From: JADKIH01 sp031427625
GTDB taxonomy: Bacteria > Bacteroidota > Bacteroidia > AKYH767-A > 2013-40CM-41-45
Reading direction: 5' to 3'
Length of the DNA: 64,000 nucleotides
Assembly (NCBI GenBank): GCA_031427625.1
Contig: JANPNV010000132.1
Span: forward strand, 26,654 to 90,653
Below, piece after piece: positions 35,414 through 43,987 of the stretch. A program made the position numbers and the translations under genes. The notes below the pieces were generated by a model. It made no database searches. It was not told the origin of the DNA and was given only the letters and a program-made list of their open reading frames with translations. Each line of letters begins with the position of its first letter. The stretch's first letter is position 1.

Positions 35414-36637
35414 CTATGAATACTTTATTGCCTGAAGTGGACTTATTCTTGTAATTATCATTGTAGGAACAATCATCATCATCGTGCAAATAAGTAATGT
35501 CAAACCGTTTAGCATAATAATATTCAACAAGTCAAAGTTTACAGGTACGTATGAAAGATAATATGACTGTTGATCAAGATGAAGTATTCCGAATTTTTTT
35601 TGAACAAAAATAAATAGGAGTCCAACAATGTTTCCCCACAGCATACCTTTTCCTATTAGGTAGGACGCCAGATAAATAAAAATCTTTCTAACGCTTAAGC
35701 TTCTTGTTCCCATCGATTTCAGAGTTCCGATAAAATTGATTCTTTCTAATATAATAATAAGCAGAGCAGAAATCATATTCATTCCTGAAACGATAACCAT
35801 TAGTGTAATAATAATTATTGCGTTAATATTCTGAAGATTTAACCAATCGAAAATTTGTGGATAAACATCTTTAATTGTTTTGGCATTTAATTCTGAACTG
35901 CTTAAATGATAAACTCTTTCGGCAACTTCATCCAGTTTATGGAAATCCTTAATGGTAATTTCGAATCCTCCGACCTGATTGGGATTCCAGTCATTCAGTT
36001 TTTGAATTTGTCCGATATCACAAAACAAATAAAGGTTATCGAATTCTTCCAGACCCGTTTGATAGATACCAGAGATATGGAATTTGCGTGCCCTTGGTGG
36101 TTGCTGAATAAAATGCATGATAATTTCATCGTTGGCATGTAGATTAAGCTTGTTGGCAAGATTGGATGAAATAATTATGCTGTCCGAGCGGATACTGTCA
36201 TTTACGGAAAACGTTTTTCCTTCTATTAATCGTGAGCTAAAAAAGCTCCAGTCAAAATCACTTCCAATACCCTTTGCAACAACTCCTTCAATTTCGTCGC
36301 TTGTTTTAATTATACCTGCTTTAGTGGCAAATGCCTGAATATGTTTGATATCCTTGTCTGTTTTTAATTGAACAAGGAAAGGCTGGGTTCTATTTACCGG
36401 TTGTGTTTCAAATGAATTATTATCGTCGTAGTTACTTATCTGAATATGCGAACCAAATCCAATAACCTTTTCCCTTATTTCTTTTTTAAAGCCGGTTACT
36501 ATTGCAATGGCAATTATCATTACGGCGAATCCAAGGGAAACTCCGGCAAGCGCAATACGTATAATTGGCCTTGAAACGGAAGCGTCTTTCTTTCTGGAAA
36601 AAGCAATTCGGCGGGCTATAAATAGTTCGTAGTTCAA
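35414..36637 (-). CDS. FtsX-like ABC permease of the LolC/LolE family
   Basis: The 407 residues have the MacB/FtsX topology: one N-terminal membrane helix (about 25-47, IIRIALAGVSLGFAVMIIAIA), a large periplasmic domain, and three C-terminal helices (about 275-300, 325-345, 375-395). The family's role is transport of lipoproteins from the inner membrane toward the outer membrane (LolCDE), although other substrates are possible. The ATPase partner is not adjacent. Translation appears to begin at TTG 36637 (NYELFIARRIAFSR), which fits the family N-terminus; no ATG is available nearby. Confidence 0.85.
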   Translation of the reverse strand: MNYELFIARRIAFSRKKDASVSRPIIRIALAGVSLGFAVMIIAIAIVTGFKKEIREKVIGFGSHIQISNYDDNNSFETQPVNRTQPFLVQLKTDKDIKHIQAFATKAGIIKTSDEIEGVVAKGIGSDFDWSFFSSRLIEGKTFSVNDSIRSDSIIISSNLANKLNLHANDEIIMHFIQQPPRARKFHISGIYQTGLEEFDNLYLFCDIGQIQKLNDWNPNQVGGFEITIKDFHKLDEVAERVYHLSSSELNAKTIKDVYPQIFDWLNLQNINAIIIITLMVIVSGMNMISALLIIILERINFIGTLKSMGTRSLSVRKIFIYLASYLIGKGMLWGNIVGLLFIFVQKKFGILHLDQQSYYLSYVPVNFDLLNIIMLNGLTLLICTMMMIVPTMIITRISPLQAIKYS

Positions 36638-36693
36638 TTTTGAAACTCGTATTTTTACATTCTATGACGCTAAAGATATTTTATTCCGCTCGT

Positions 36694-37869
36694 ATGAGAA
36701 CAATAAAATTAATTTTCTTATTAATCTTTGTTAACTCAATATCCTCAGGCAAAATACGCCCTGATATTTTACCCGGGTCATATTCTACAGATCAGTATTT
36801 TCCATTGATAAAGGGAAAGGGAATAGGTGTAGTTGCGAATCAAACTTCTCTTATTCGAGGTGTTCATTTAGTCGATTCATTGGTTGCTGCCGGATTTGAT
36901 GTAAAATGTGTTTTTGCTCCCGAACATGGTTTTCGTGGAGATCAGGGTGCCGGTGATCATGTAGCAAGTGGAGTAGATTCTACGACAGGAGTAAAAATAA
37001 AATCATTGTATGGAAGTCAGCTAAAGCCTGACGTAAAGGATCTTGAGGGAATTCAGATTATGATTTTTGATATTCAGGATGTAGGTGTGCGATTTTATAC
37101 CTACATATCAACATTGCAATATGTGATGGAGGCATGTGCAGAAAACAATATTGAACTTATTGTTCTTGACAGGCCAAATCCAAATGGATTTTATGTAGAT
37201 GGGCCTATACTCGATAAAAAATTTATATCATTTGTTGGAATGCAAAGCATACCTGTTGTCTATGGCATGACGATAGGGGAGTATTCAATGATGTTGAATG
37301 GTGAAGGTTGGTTAAAGAAGAATGAGAAATGTAAGCTTAAAGTTATTCCGTTGAAAAATTATAATCATAATCTAAAATACCAACTTCCGGTTCCTCCTTC
37401 ACCAAATTTACCTGATATGGATGCCGTTTATCTCTACCCTTCAATTTGTTTTTTTGAAGGAACTTCTGTAAGCCTGGGTCGTGGAACGAATAAGCCCTTC
37501 CGGCTTATCGGTTTCCCCGAAAACGAAAGCGGAGGGATTTCATTTAAGCCTGAAAGAATACATGGTGTGGCAGAGAATCCCCCTTATCGGGATACACTTT
37601 GTAGAGGGCTTGATTTATCCGGAGAAGGAAGAAATATTGTTCAATCAGGGAGGCTGGAGTTAAAATGGCTGTTAGCTATGTATGCTGTTTACCCGGATAA
37701 AGGAAAATTCTTCAATAAGTTTTTTGATAAACTGGCAGGTACAGATGATCTTCGAAAAATTATGATCAAAGGAAAGAGCCAGGACGAAATCAGACGCAGA
37801 TGGCAAGCAGGTATCGACGGATTTAAAAAGATACGTAAAAGCTATCTACTGTATAAGGACTTCGAATAA
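36694..37869 (+). CDS. Exo-beta-N-acetylmuramidase NamZ-like (DUF1343)
   Basis: DUF1343 proteins (NamZ, GH171) remove N-acetylmuramic acid from the ends of peptidoglycan fragments. The gene encodes about 391 residues with a signal peptide (MRTIKLIFLLIFVNSISSG). Core motifs are GKGIGVVANQTS, FAPEHGFRGDQGAG, MIFDIQDVGVRFYTY, LDRPNPNG and LYPSICFFEGTSVSLGRGT. The start may instead be ATG 36664, because a TATTTTTA box lies 6 bases before it; either yields an exported protein. It is divergent from the LolC/E-like gene. Confidence 0.92.
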   Translation: MRTIKLIFLLIFVNSISSGKIRPDILPGSYSTDQYFPLIKGKGIGVVANQTSLIRGVHLVDSLVAAGFDVKCVFAPEHGFRGDQGAGDHVASGVDSTTGVKIKSLYGSQLKPDVKDLEGIQIMIFDIQDVGVRFYTYISTLQYVMEACAENNIELIVLDRPNPNGFYVDGPILDKKFISFVGMQSIPVVYGMTIGEYSMMLNGEGWLKKNEKCKLKVIPLKNYNHNLKYQLPVPPSPNLPDMDAVYLYPSICFFEGTSVSLGRGTNKPFRLIGFPENESGGISFKPERIHGVAENPPYRDTLCRGLDLSGEGRNIVQSGRLELKWLLAMYAVYPDKGKFFNKFFDKLAGTDDLRKIMIKGKSQDEIRRRWQAGIDGFKKIRKSYLLYKDFE

Positions 37870-37871
37870 AA

Positions 37872-39101
37872 TTAATTGTGTTGCGTCTTAAATTCTGCAA
37901 GATTTTCTTTACGTCCAGGATAAACTTTAAGTGCTTCTTCAAGACACTTCATTGCTTTTCTCAGATCAACAGTATTTAATACATAGGCAATTCTGACTTC
38001 ATCAGTTCCTGAATCAGGACTAGAATAAAACCCAGTCGCCGGTGCCAGCATTACAGTTTCATTCTTATAAGAAAACGATTCTAATAGCCATTGACAAAAC
38101 CGATCGGAATTGTCTATAGGAAGACGGGCAATACAATAAAAAGCACCTCTTGGTTTTGGACAAAAAACTCCTTCAATATTATTAAGTGCTTCCACTATAT
38201 AATCACGACGGGAAACGTATTCTTTAATAACACTTTGGAAATAAGAGTCTGGTGTATCGATGGCTGCTTCGGCTGCAACTTGACCGAATGCAGGCGGACT
38301 AAGCCTCGCTTGGGCAAATTTAAGGGCAGTTGCCATCAGTTCTTTATTTTTAGATATGATTGCCCCGATTCGGGCTCCGCATGCGCTATATCGTTTGGAA
38401 ATCGAATCGAGCATGACTACATGCTGATCAAGTCCATCAAGATGCATAACTGAAGTGTATTTTGCTCCATCATAACAAAATTCGCGGTAAACCTCATCGC
38501 TGAAAAGCCAGAGATCGTATTTAAGAACAAGATCTTTCAGGAGCATTAATTCTTCTTTTGAATAAAGATATCCTGTCGGGTTCGATGGGTTACAGATCAT
38601 TAATCCTTTTGTAGCAGGAGTAATAAGTTTTTCAAATTCAGATATAGGAGGAAGGGCAAATCCTGTTTCGATAAACGAACGTATCGGGACAATTTTCACA
38701 TTCGCCTGCGAAGAAAATCCATTGTAGTTTGCATAGAATGGTTCAGGTATTAATATTTCATCACCTGGATCCATACAACTCATCATAGCTATGCCAATTG
38801 CCTCCGAACCCCCTGTGGTAACAATGATATCTGTATAGTCGATATCGATATTGAATTTTTTATAGTAAACAGGAAGTTTTTTTCTATAGGATTCTGTCCC
38901 TGCTGAATGCGAATATTCGACAATCTTATAGGGATAATTATGAATGGCATCCAGTATTGTCGATGGAGTTTCGATATCGGGTTGACCAATATTCAGGTGG
39001 TATATTTTTTTCCCTTCTTTACGCGCTGTTTCGGCAAAAGGAACAAGTTTTCTGATTGGCGAAGGCGGCATTTCGCGGCCTTTTTTTGAAGTATTAGGCA
39101 T
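37872..39101 (-). CDS. PLP-dependent class I/II aminotransferase
   Basis: The 409 residues follow the AspC-like fold-type I pattern: HLNIGQPDIETPS, GGSEAIGIAM, ICNPSNPTGYLYSKEEL, LFSDEVYREF, the PLP lysine in LDSISKRYSACGARIG, and an Arg in FYCIARLP. It is a cytoplasmic enzyme that moves amino groups between amino and keto acids. The aspartate or aromatic preference cannot be read reliably. It is convergent with the NamZ gene. A strong terminator separates it from the DUF1573 genes upstream. Confidence 0.92.
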   Translation of the reverse strand: MPNTSKKGREMPPSPIRKLVPFAETARKEGKKIYHLNIGQPDIETPSTILDAIHNYPYKIVEYSHSAGTESYRKKLPVYYKKFNIDIDYTDIIVTTGGSEAIGIAMMSCMDPGDEILIPEPFYANYNGFSSQANVKIVPIRSFIETGFALPPISEFEKLITPATKGLMICNPSNPTGYLYSKEELMLLKDLVLKYDLWLFSDEVYREFCYDGAKYTSVMHLDGLDQHVVMLDSISKRYSACGARIGAIISKNKELMATALKFAQARLSPPAFGQVAAEAAIDTPDSYFQSVIKEYVSRRDYIVEALNNIEGVFCPKPRGAFYCIARLPIDNSDRFCQWLLESFSYKNETVMLAPATGFYSSPDSGTDEVRIAYVLNTVDLRKAMKCLEEALKVYPGRKENLAEFKTQHN

Positions 39102-39125
39102 ATCAAAGTGGGTTGGTTGGCCTGT

Positions 39126-39160
39126 AAAAAAAAGAAACCCTCCTTATAAGGGAGGGTTTC
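39126..39160 (-). terminator. Intrinsic terminator after the DUF1573 operon
   Basis: GAAACCCTCC and GGAGGGTTTC form a 10-bp stem with a 7-base loop. On the minus strand eight T residues follow. It ends the DUF1573 transcript upstream of the aminotransferase start. Confidence 0.9.
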
Positions 39161-39182
39161 AAAAGTACGAAAAATTAAATAG

Positions 39183-39668
39183 TTATTGTTTCTTCTCGGC
39201 TGGAGCTTCTACTGGTGTAGTTGCTGGTGCAGGAGGAGCTTCAACATTTCCTTTCAGGTGAAGAACTTTCTGGCCACCTTTTGCATTTGAAGAAATTGTT
39301 ACTGTTTTATCCTGCATTCCCATTTTTCCAGTTGAATTAAATTCAACGTGAATAGTTGCTTTTGCACCTTTAACAACTGGCTCTTTTGGCCATTGTGGAA
39401 CTGTACAGCCACATGAACCGTGAGCTTCAGAAATAATCAAGGGCTCTTTTCCAACATTCAGGAAATTGAAATCATATGTTACTTTGTCACCTTGCTTAAT
39501 TGTTCCGAAATCATATGTTTCGATATCGAATTTAAAATCAGGTGCATTTTTGTTTTCAACTGCTACTGCAGCTGGTGTTGCTGGCATTCCTGCCTGCGCT
39601 TTTGTATCCTGAGCGTTTGCGTATGAAACTGATAGGAAACATGCAATAGCGATTAATGATTTTTTCAT
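39183..39668 (-). CDS. DUF1573 protein, third of three tandem copies
   Basis: The 161 residues have a signal peptide (MKKSLIAIACFLSVSYANAQ), one DUF1573 domain (about residues 45-140) and an Ala/Pro-rich tail. The family motif is HGSCGCTVPQWPKEP, with a CxC pair; an ASH/Ig-like beta fold is likely. The function of the family is unknown. It is the last gene in the operon, before the strong terminator, 28 bases after the second copy. It shares IISEAHGSCGC and STGKMGMQDKTVT with its neighbour. Confidence 0.9.
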   Translation of the reverse strand: MKKSLIAIACFLSVSYANAQDTKAQAGMPATPAAVAVENKNAPDFKFDIETYDFGTIKQGDKVTYDFNFLNVGKEPLIISEAHGSCGCTVPQWPKEPVVKGAKATIHVEFNSTGKMGMQDKTVTISSNAKGGQKVLHLKGNVEAPPAPATTPVEAPAEKKQ

Positions 39669-39696
39669 TTTGTTTGTTAGTTTGTTTTAAAATGAT

Positions 39697-40149
39697 TTAG
39701 TTTTTAGGTTTATCTGTAGTAGGTTGTTCTATTAGTTTTTCAACATTCCCTTTGATATGTAATATCATCGGATTTCGTTTAGCATTTGAAGTTAATGTGA
39801 CAGTTTTATCTTGCATACCGGATTTACCAGTACTGTTAAACGTTACTTTTATAATTGCAGATTGATTTTTCATGATTGGTTCTTTCGGAAATATCGGAAC
39901 AGTGCAGCCGCAAGACCCTTCAGCTTTTGAAATTATTAGTGGTTCAGTTCCTGTGTTAATAAATTTAAACTCATATGTAACCGATTCTCCTTGAGTTATC
40001 GTACCAAAATCATGTTCTTCGCTTTCAAATTTATATTCAGCAGCATTCGGATTCTCATTTCCGATATTATTAAGCATTTTCTTTTCCTGGCCAAATGAGT
40101 TTAAGCCTGAAAGGAGAATTATGGAAAGTAATATTGTCTTAATTTTCAT
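39697..40149 (-). CDS. DUF1573 protein, second of three tandem copies
   Basis: The 150 residues begin with a signal sequence (MKIKTILLSIILLSGLNSFGQ), followed by the DUF1573 domain with EHDFGTITQGESVTYEFKF, KAEGSCGCTVPIFPKEPI and STGKSGMQDKTVTLTSNA. It lies 5 bases after the first copy and 28 before the third. It is closest to the third copy in the STGKxGMQDKTVT block. Function unknown; probably periplasmic or outer-membrane associated. Confidence 0.9.
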   Translation of the reverse strand: MKIKTILLSIILLSGLNSFGQEKKMLNNIGNENPNAAEYKFESEEHDFGTITQGESVTYEFKFINTGTEPLIISKAEGSCGCTVPIFPKEPIMKNQSAIIKVTFNSTGKSGMQDKTVTLTSNAKRNPMILHIKGNVEKLIEQPTTDKPKN

Positions 40150-40154
40150 ATTTT

Positions 40155-40649
40155 TTACTTTGAATTTTCGAGAGGAAGACCGGAAGATTTTTTGAGGGGC
40201 ATGGAAGAGTCACTGTTTTCCTCAGCTTCAACTACGCCTTTTATTGTGAGTATTTTCGTGTCTGTTTTTCCATTAGAAGTCAGAGTTACTGTTTTTGTAA
40301 ATGCACCAACTCTCTTTGTATCATAATGTACTTTGATCACTCCAGTCTGACCTTTCATTATTGGTTCTTTTGGGTAAGTAGGCACAGTACATCCGCAGCT
40401 GCCTTTTGCACTTGAAATTATTAAGGGCTCTTTTCCGGTATTCTTGAATTTAAATTCGCATCCGCCATCTGCACCTTGTTTAATGGTGCCATAATCATGC
40501 ATTTCAGATTCAAATGTAATTTCCGGAGCATTCGGATTATCAGGCTTGACTGCTTCAGTAGGATTAACCGGAGTGTCCTGGCACTGACCATTAAACGATA
40601 ATGCCATCAGAAAGATCACAATTGCGGAGAAATATTTATTGAGTTTCAT
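40155..40649 (-). CDS. DUF1573 protein, first of three tandem copies
   Basis: The 164-residue protein has a signal peptide (about 1-23) and the DUF1573 domain with HDYGTIKQGADGGCEFKF, SAKGSCGCTVPTYPKEPI and RVGAFTKTVTLTSNG. It differs from the other two in the loop after the CxC motif (DTKRVGAFTK instead of STGKxGMQDK) and has an additional Cys in DGGCEFKF. A -7 box TACTTTTG lies 17 bases before its ATG, so it is the operon's first gene. Function unknown. Confidence 0.9.
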   Translation of the reverse strand: MKLNKYFSAIVIFLMALSFNGQCQDTPVNPTEAVKPDNPNAPEITFESEMHDYGTIKQGADGGCEFKFKNTGKEPLIISSAKGSCGCTVPTYPKEPIMKGQTGVIKVHYDTKRVGAFTKTVTLTSNGKTDTKILTIKGVVEAEENSDSSMPLKKSSGLPLENSK

Positions 40650-40666
40650 AGTTTTTCTTTTGGTTG

Positions 40667-40674
40667 CAAAAGTA
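40667..40674 (-). promoter_or_regulatory. -7 box TACTTTTG of the DUF1573 operon
   Basis: On the minus strand TACTTTTG lies 17 bases before the first DUF1573 ATG, and TTC stands 19 bases upstream of it. The single promoter, close gene spacing and one terminator define a three-gene unit. Confidence 0.6.
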
Positions 40675-40824
40675 ACAATTCAACTTGGATTCAGAACCTG
40701 TTCAACTGAAGTGACGTCTTAATTGTTGCCAAAAGTAGCTTAAATCCTATGAAGCCAGAATGAATTTGAATTTCATCTAACGCTCAGAATGATAGTGCCG
40801 TAGGGGGCTGTTGATGATATTGAA

Positions 40825-42384
40825 TTATTTCGTGCTTAGTACAGCGAATGGAATTACCATTTCTTCGAGTGATATTCCTCCATGCTGGAGTGTATTTTTG
40901 TAATAGGTTACATAATAATTGTAATTATTTGGGTAAGCGAAAAAATTATCCTGTTTTGCAAAGACAAAAGCTTGTGAGAGATGTTGTCGTGGCAACATTG
41001 CGTCTGCAGGGTTTTTTATTTCAAAGACTTCTCTTTTGTCATAGTTCAAATTTCTTCCTTGTTTGTAACGCAGGTTTGTATTTACAGTTCTGTCACCCAC
41101 AATCTTTGTTGGTTCTTTTACCCGTATAGTGCCGTGATCTGTTGTGATGATTAATTTGACTTTCTTTTCTGCGATCCGTTTGAGTGCTTCAAACAAAGGT
41201 GAATGCTCAAACCAGCTAAGGGTGAGTGAACGATAAGCTGCTTCGTCATCGGCCAGCTCCCTGATCATTTCCATTTCGGTACGCGCATGCGAAAGCATAT
41301 CGACGAAATTATAAACTATAACATTGAATTTATTCTGCAACAGGTTGGGAATATTTTCAACCAGGCTTTTACCATCGTTATGATTCGTGATTTTTACATA
41401 AGAGGTTTTAAATTCTTTCCTGAAGCGCTTAATAGTATCATTAAGAAAATCTTCTTCATGTAAATTTTTTCCTCCTTCTTCTTCGTCGTTAAGCCAGAGA
41501 TTAGGAAATCGGGACTCAATTTCAGACGGCATCAGTCCAGCAAATATTGCATTACGCGAATACTGTGTAGCTGTAGGAAGAATACTTAGATATAATTCAT
41601 CGTCATGTATCCGGAAATATTCAGAAATAAGTGGCTGAATTATTCTCCACTGATCGTAACGAAGGTTATCGATAAGAACCATAAATACCGGGTCGGCAGA
41701 TGCATCTGCAACGGGAAGTATTTTCTTCTTCATTAATTGGTGAGACATTATTGGAGTAGTGGCCGCATCAGGATTTTTCAGCCAGTTCACATAATTGTTT
41801 TCAATAAATTTTGAAAACAATGTGTTTGCCTCACTTTTCTGAGCCGTTAATATTTCATATAAACTCTCATCAGAAGACTTCTTTAACTCAAGTTCCCAGT
41901 ATACCAGTTTGCGGTAAACTTCAACCCATTCATTCCATTTAAGTTTATCACTTAATGTCATGCCGATATTTCTGAATTCCATCTGATAATCAGAAGCTGT
42001 TTTTTCACTGATCAGTCTCTTTTTATCGAGATTTTTTTTCAGCGAAAGGAGTATCTGGTTTGGATTTACCGGCTTGATAAGGTAGTCGGCGATCTTGCTG
42101 CCGATAGCTTGTTCCATGATGAGTTCTTCTTCACTCTTGGTAATCATCACGACAGGAATTTCCGGTTTAATATTTTTTAGTCTGGAAAGCGTTTCCATCC
42201 CTGAAAGACCTGGCATATTCTCATCCAGAAATACTATGTCGAAATTTATATTCTTTATTTGCTCAAGCGCATCATCACCGTTATTTACAGTAACAACATC
42301 ATATCCTTTTTCACGTAAAAAAAGTATATGTGGCAACAATAAATCAATTTCATCATCAGCCCAAAGTATATTGAGTTTCTCCAT
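40825..42384 (-). CDS. porX: PorX: response regulator with PglZ-type phosphatase domain
   Basis: PorX controls type IX secretion genes in Bacteroidetes. The 519 residues have an N-terminal receiver domain (ILWADDEIDLLL; phospho-acceptor Asp54 in VFLDENMPG; Lys in YLIKPVNP) and a C-terminal alkaline phosphatase-superfamily PglZ domain (DNLRYDQWRII; FVDMLSHAR; ITTDHGTIRVK) that in PorX cleaves nucleotides. I chose ATG 42384 (MEKLNILWADDE) because the TAACTTTG promoter box lies between it and the further upstream ATG. The length equals that of known PorX. PorY and other T9SS genes are not in the window. Confidence 0.95.
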   Translation of the reverse strand: MEKLNILWADDEIDLLLPHILFLREKGYDVVTVNNGDDALEQIKNINFDIVFLDENMPGLSGMETLSRLKNIKPEIPVVMITKSEEELIMEQAIGSKIADYLIKPVNPNQILLSLKKNLDKKRLISEKTASDYQMEFRNIGMTLSDKLKWNEWVEVYRKLVYWELELKKSSDESLYEILTAQKSEANTLFSKFIENNYVNWLKNPDAATTPIMSHQLMKKKILPVADASADPVFMVLIDNLRYDQWRIIQPLISEYFRIHDDELYLSILPTATQYSRNAIFAGLMPSEIESRFPNLWLNDEEEGGKNLHEEDFLNDTIKRFRKEFKTSYVKITNHNDGKSLVENIPNLLQNKFNVIVYNFVDMLSHARTEMEMIRELADDEAAYRSLTLSWFEHSPLFEALKRIAEKKVKLIITTDHGTIRVKEPTKIVGDRTVNTNLRYKQGRNLNYDKREVFEIKNPADAMLPRQHLSQAFVFAKQDNFFAYPNNYNYYVTYYKNTLQHGGISLEEMVIPFAVLSTK

Positions 42385-42416
42385 TAGTTCAGTTTCAATG
42401 TTTTTTCGTGTGCTTT

Positions 42417-42424
42417 CAAAGTTA
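42417..42424 (-). promoter_or_regulatory. -7 box TAACTTTG of porX
   Basis: On the minus strand TAACTTTG matches TAnnTTTG and ends 32 bases before the porX ATG at 42384. Its position rules against the longer reading frame from 42444. No clear -33 TTG. Confidence 0.5.
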
Positions 42425-42590
42425 GCAAAGATGTTCTTATTCATATAAATTTATTATTGAGTTTTGTGATAAATGAGAAATCCCCTTGGTTATGTACATG
42501 AAACGGCATTATCAAATTCTTATTGAAAGGAATAAATAATCAGTTAATCGATGTGAATGTTGATATTTGCAAACTCATAATCTATTCACA

Positions 42591-43814
42591 GTGAAGTCGG
42601 AAAAATTAAAAATCATCAATGACCCGATTTATGGGTTCATTCAAATTCCATATGAGAGTGTATATCAGCTCATAGAACATCCCTTCTTTCAACGATTGAG
42701 ACGTATCCGTCAGCTAGGGTTAACACACCTTGTTTATCCCGGGGCACATCACACCCGCTTTCATCATGCAATGGGGGCCATGCATTTAATGACTGAGGCA
42801 CTTGAGGTGTTGAAGCGAAAGGGCCATATAATTCTCGAAGAAGAAGCTGAAGCTCTAACAATAGCAATTCTTCTGCATGATATCGGCCATGGTCCGTATT
42901 CGCACTCACTTGAACACAGTCTTGTCAGATCTATTTCGCATGAGCAACTTTCGGAGCTTTTTATGGACAGACTTAACGTTGATTTGAAAGGCCGCCTTTC
43001 ACTTGCGATAAAAATCTTCCGTAATCAATATCCAAAAAAATTTCTGCATCAGTTGGTATCCGGTCAACTGGATATGGACAGACTCGACTACCTTAATCGG
43101 GATAGTTTCTTTACCGGAGTGTCGGAGGGTGTAATCAGTAGTGAAAGAATTATCAAAATGCTGGAAATTCACAAAGACGAACTTGTCATAGAAGCAAAAG
43201 GAATATATTCAATTGAAAAGTTTATCGTTGCAAGAAGGCTGATGTATTGGCAGGTCTATCTGCACAAGACTGTTGTTAGTGCTGAAAACCTATTGATAAA
43301 TATATTACGGAGAGCAAAGGAATTGATTCGCCTAGGTAATTCCCTTTTTTGTACTCCTGCGTTAAACGTATTTTTATCATGTGATTATTCACTTTCAGAT
43401 TTTAAATCTGATCAATCACTTCTTGATTCTTTTGCCATGCTTGATGATAGCGATATAAGCGCTTCTGTGAAAGTATGGTCTTCCCATGAAGATCCGATAC
43501 TCAAAGATCTTTGTCTACGGCTGATAAACCGTCGGTTGTTTAAAATAATTATACAGGATAAGGCCTTTGATCCTGAATTTCTAAAAAAATCAAAAGCGTC
43601 GGTTATTACCAAAATGAATCTGAAAAATGAAGATGTCGACTACTATTTTTTAGAGGGAGTTTTGATGAATAATGCATATAATTCTGATAACGATAAGATT
43701 AATATTTTATACAAAGATGGTTCAGTTTGCGATATTGCAGATGCTGCTGATACCTTAAATATAAAGAGTTTAACCGGTCCTGTTCAAAAGCATTTCATTT
43801 CTTTTCCGGGGTGA
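42591..43814 (+). CDS. HD-domain phosphohydrolase (dNTPase/SAMHD1-like)
   Basis: The 407-residue protein belongs to the HD superfamily close to bacterial dNTP triphosphohydrolases and YwfO. It shows FFQRLRRIRQLGLTHLVYPGA, the metal ligands in HHTRFHHAMGAMHL and LLHDIGHGPYSHSLEH, and a later GQLDMDRLDYLNRDSF block. It is a metal-dependent nucleotide hydrolase in the cytoplasm. I take GTG 42591 as start (KSEKLKIINDPIYGF in translation); a GATATTTG box lies upstream. It precedes the lpx operon but has its own 173-base downstream gap. Confidence 0.9.
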   Translation: MKSEKLKIINDPIYGFIQIPYESVYQLIEHPFFQRLRRIRQLGLTHLVYPGAHHTRFHHAMGAMHLMTEALEVLKRKGHIILEEEAEALTIAILLHDIGHGPYSHSLEHSLVRSISHEQLSELFMDRLNVDLKGRLSLAIKIFRNQYPKKFLHQLVSGQLDMDRLDYLNRDSFFTGVSEGVISSERIIKMLEIHKDELVIEAKGIYSIEKFIVARRLMYWQVYLHKTVVSAENLLINILRRAKELIRLGNSLFCTPALNVFLSCDYSLSDFKSDQSLLDSFAMLDDSDISASVKVWSSHEDPILKDLCLRLINRRLFKIIIQDKAFDPEFLKKSKASVITKMNLKNEDVDYYFLEGVLMNNAYNSDNDKINILYKDGSVCDIADAADTLNIKSLTGPVQKHFISFPG

Positions 43815-43935
43815 AATAATCATTAGCAAATAACGTTTACCTGATAATCCTAAAGCAGGCTTTCATGAGACGAGAGGTTTTTTGAATGTCAGCATGAAAA
43901 ATGTCAAAAAAATAGCCTAATCGACCTTTTTTGAA

Positions 43936-43966
43936 TTGCCCGCATAGGTAAAAAAGAGTACATTCG
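43936..43966 (+). promoter_or_regulatory. Promoter of the lpx operon (TTG-N20-TACATTCG)
   Basis: TTG (43936-43938), a 20-base spacer and TACATTCG (43959-43966) fit the Bacteroidetes promoter except for C instead of T in the -7 box. The lpxD ATG follows after 21 bases. Confidence 0.5.
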
Positions 43967-43987
43967 TCATCTTACAAAAGCAATTAT

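Noticed and set aside
42385..42444. Longer PorX with 20 extra residues
   Set aside because: The -7 box TAACTTTG lies within this stretch, and known PorX proteins start at the receiver domain.
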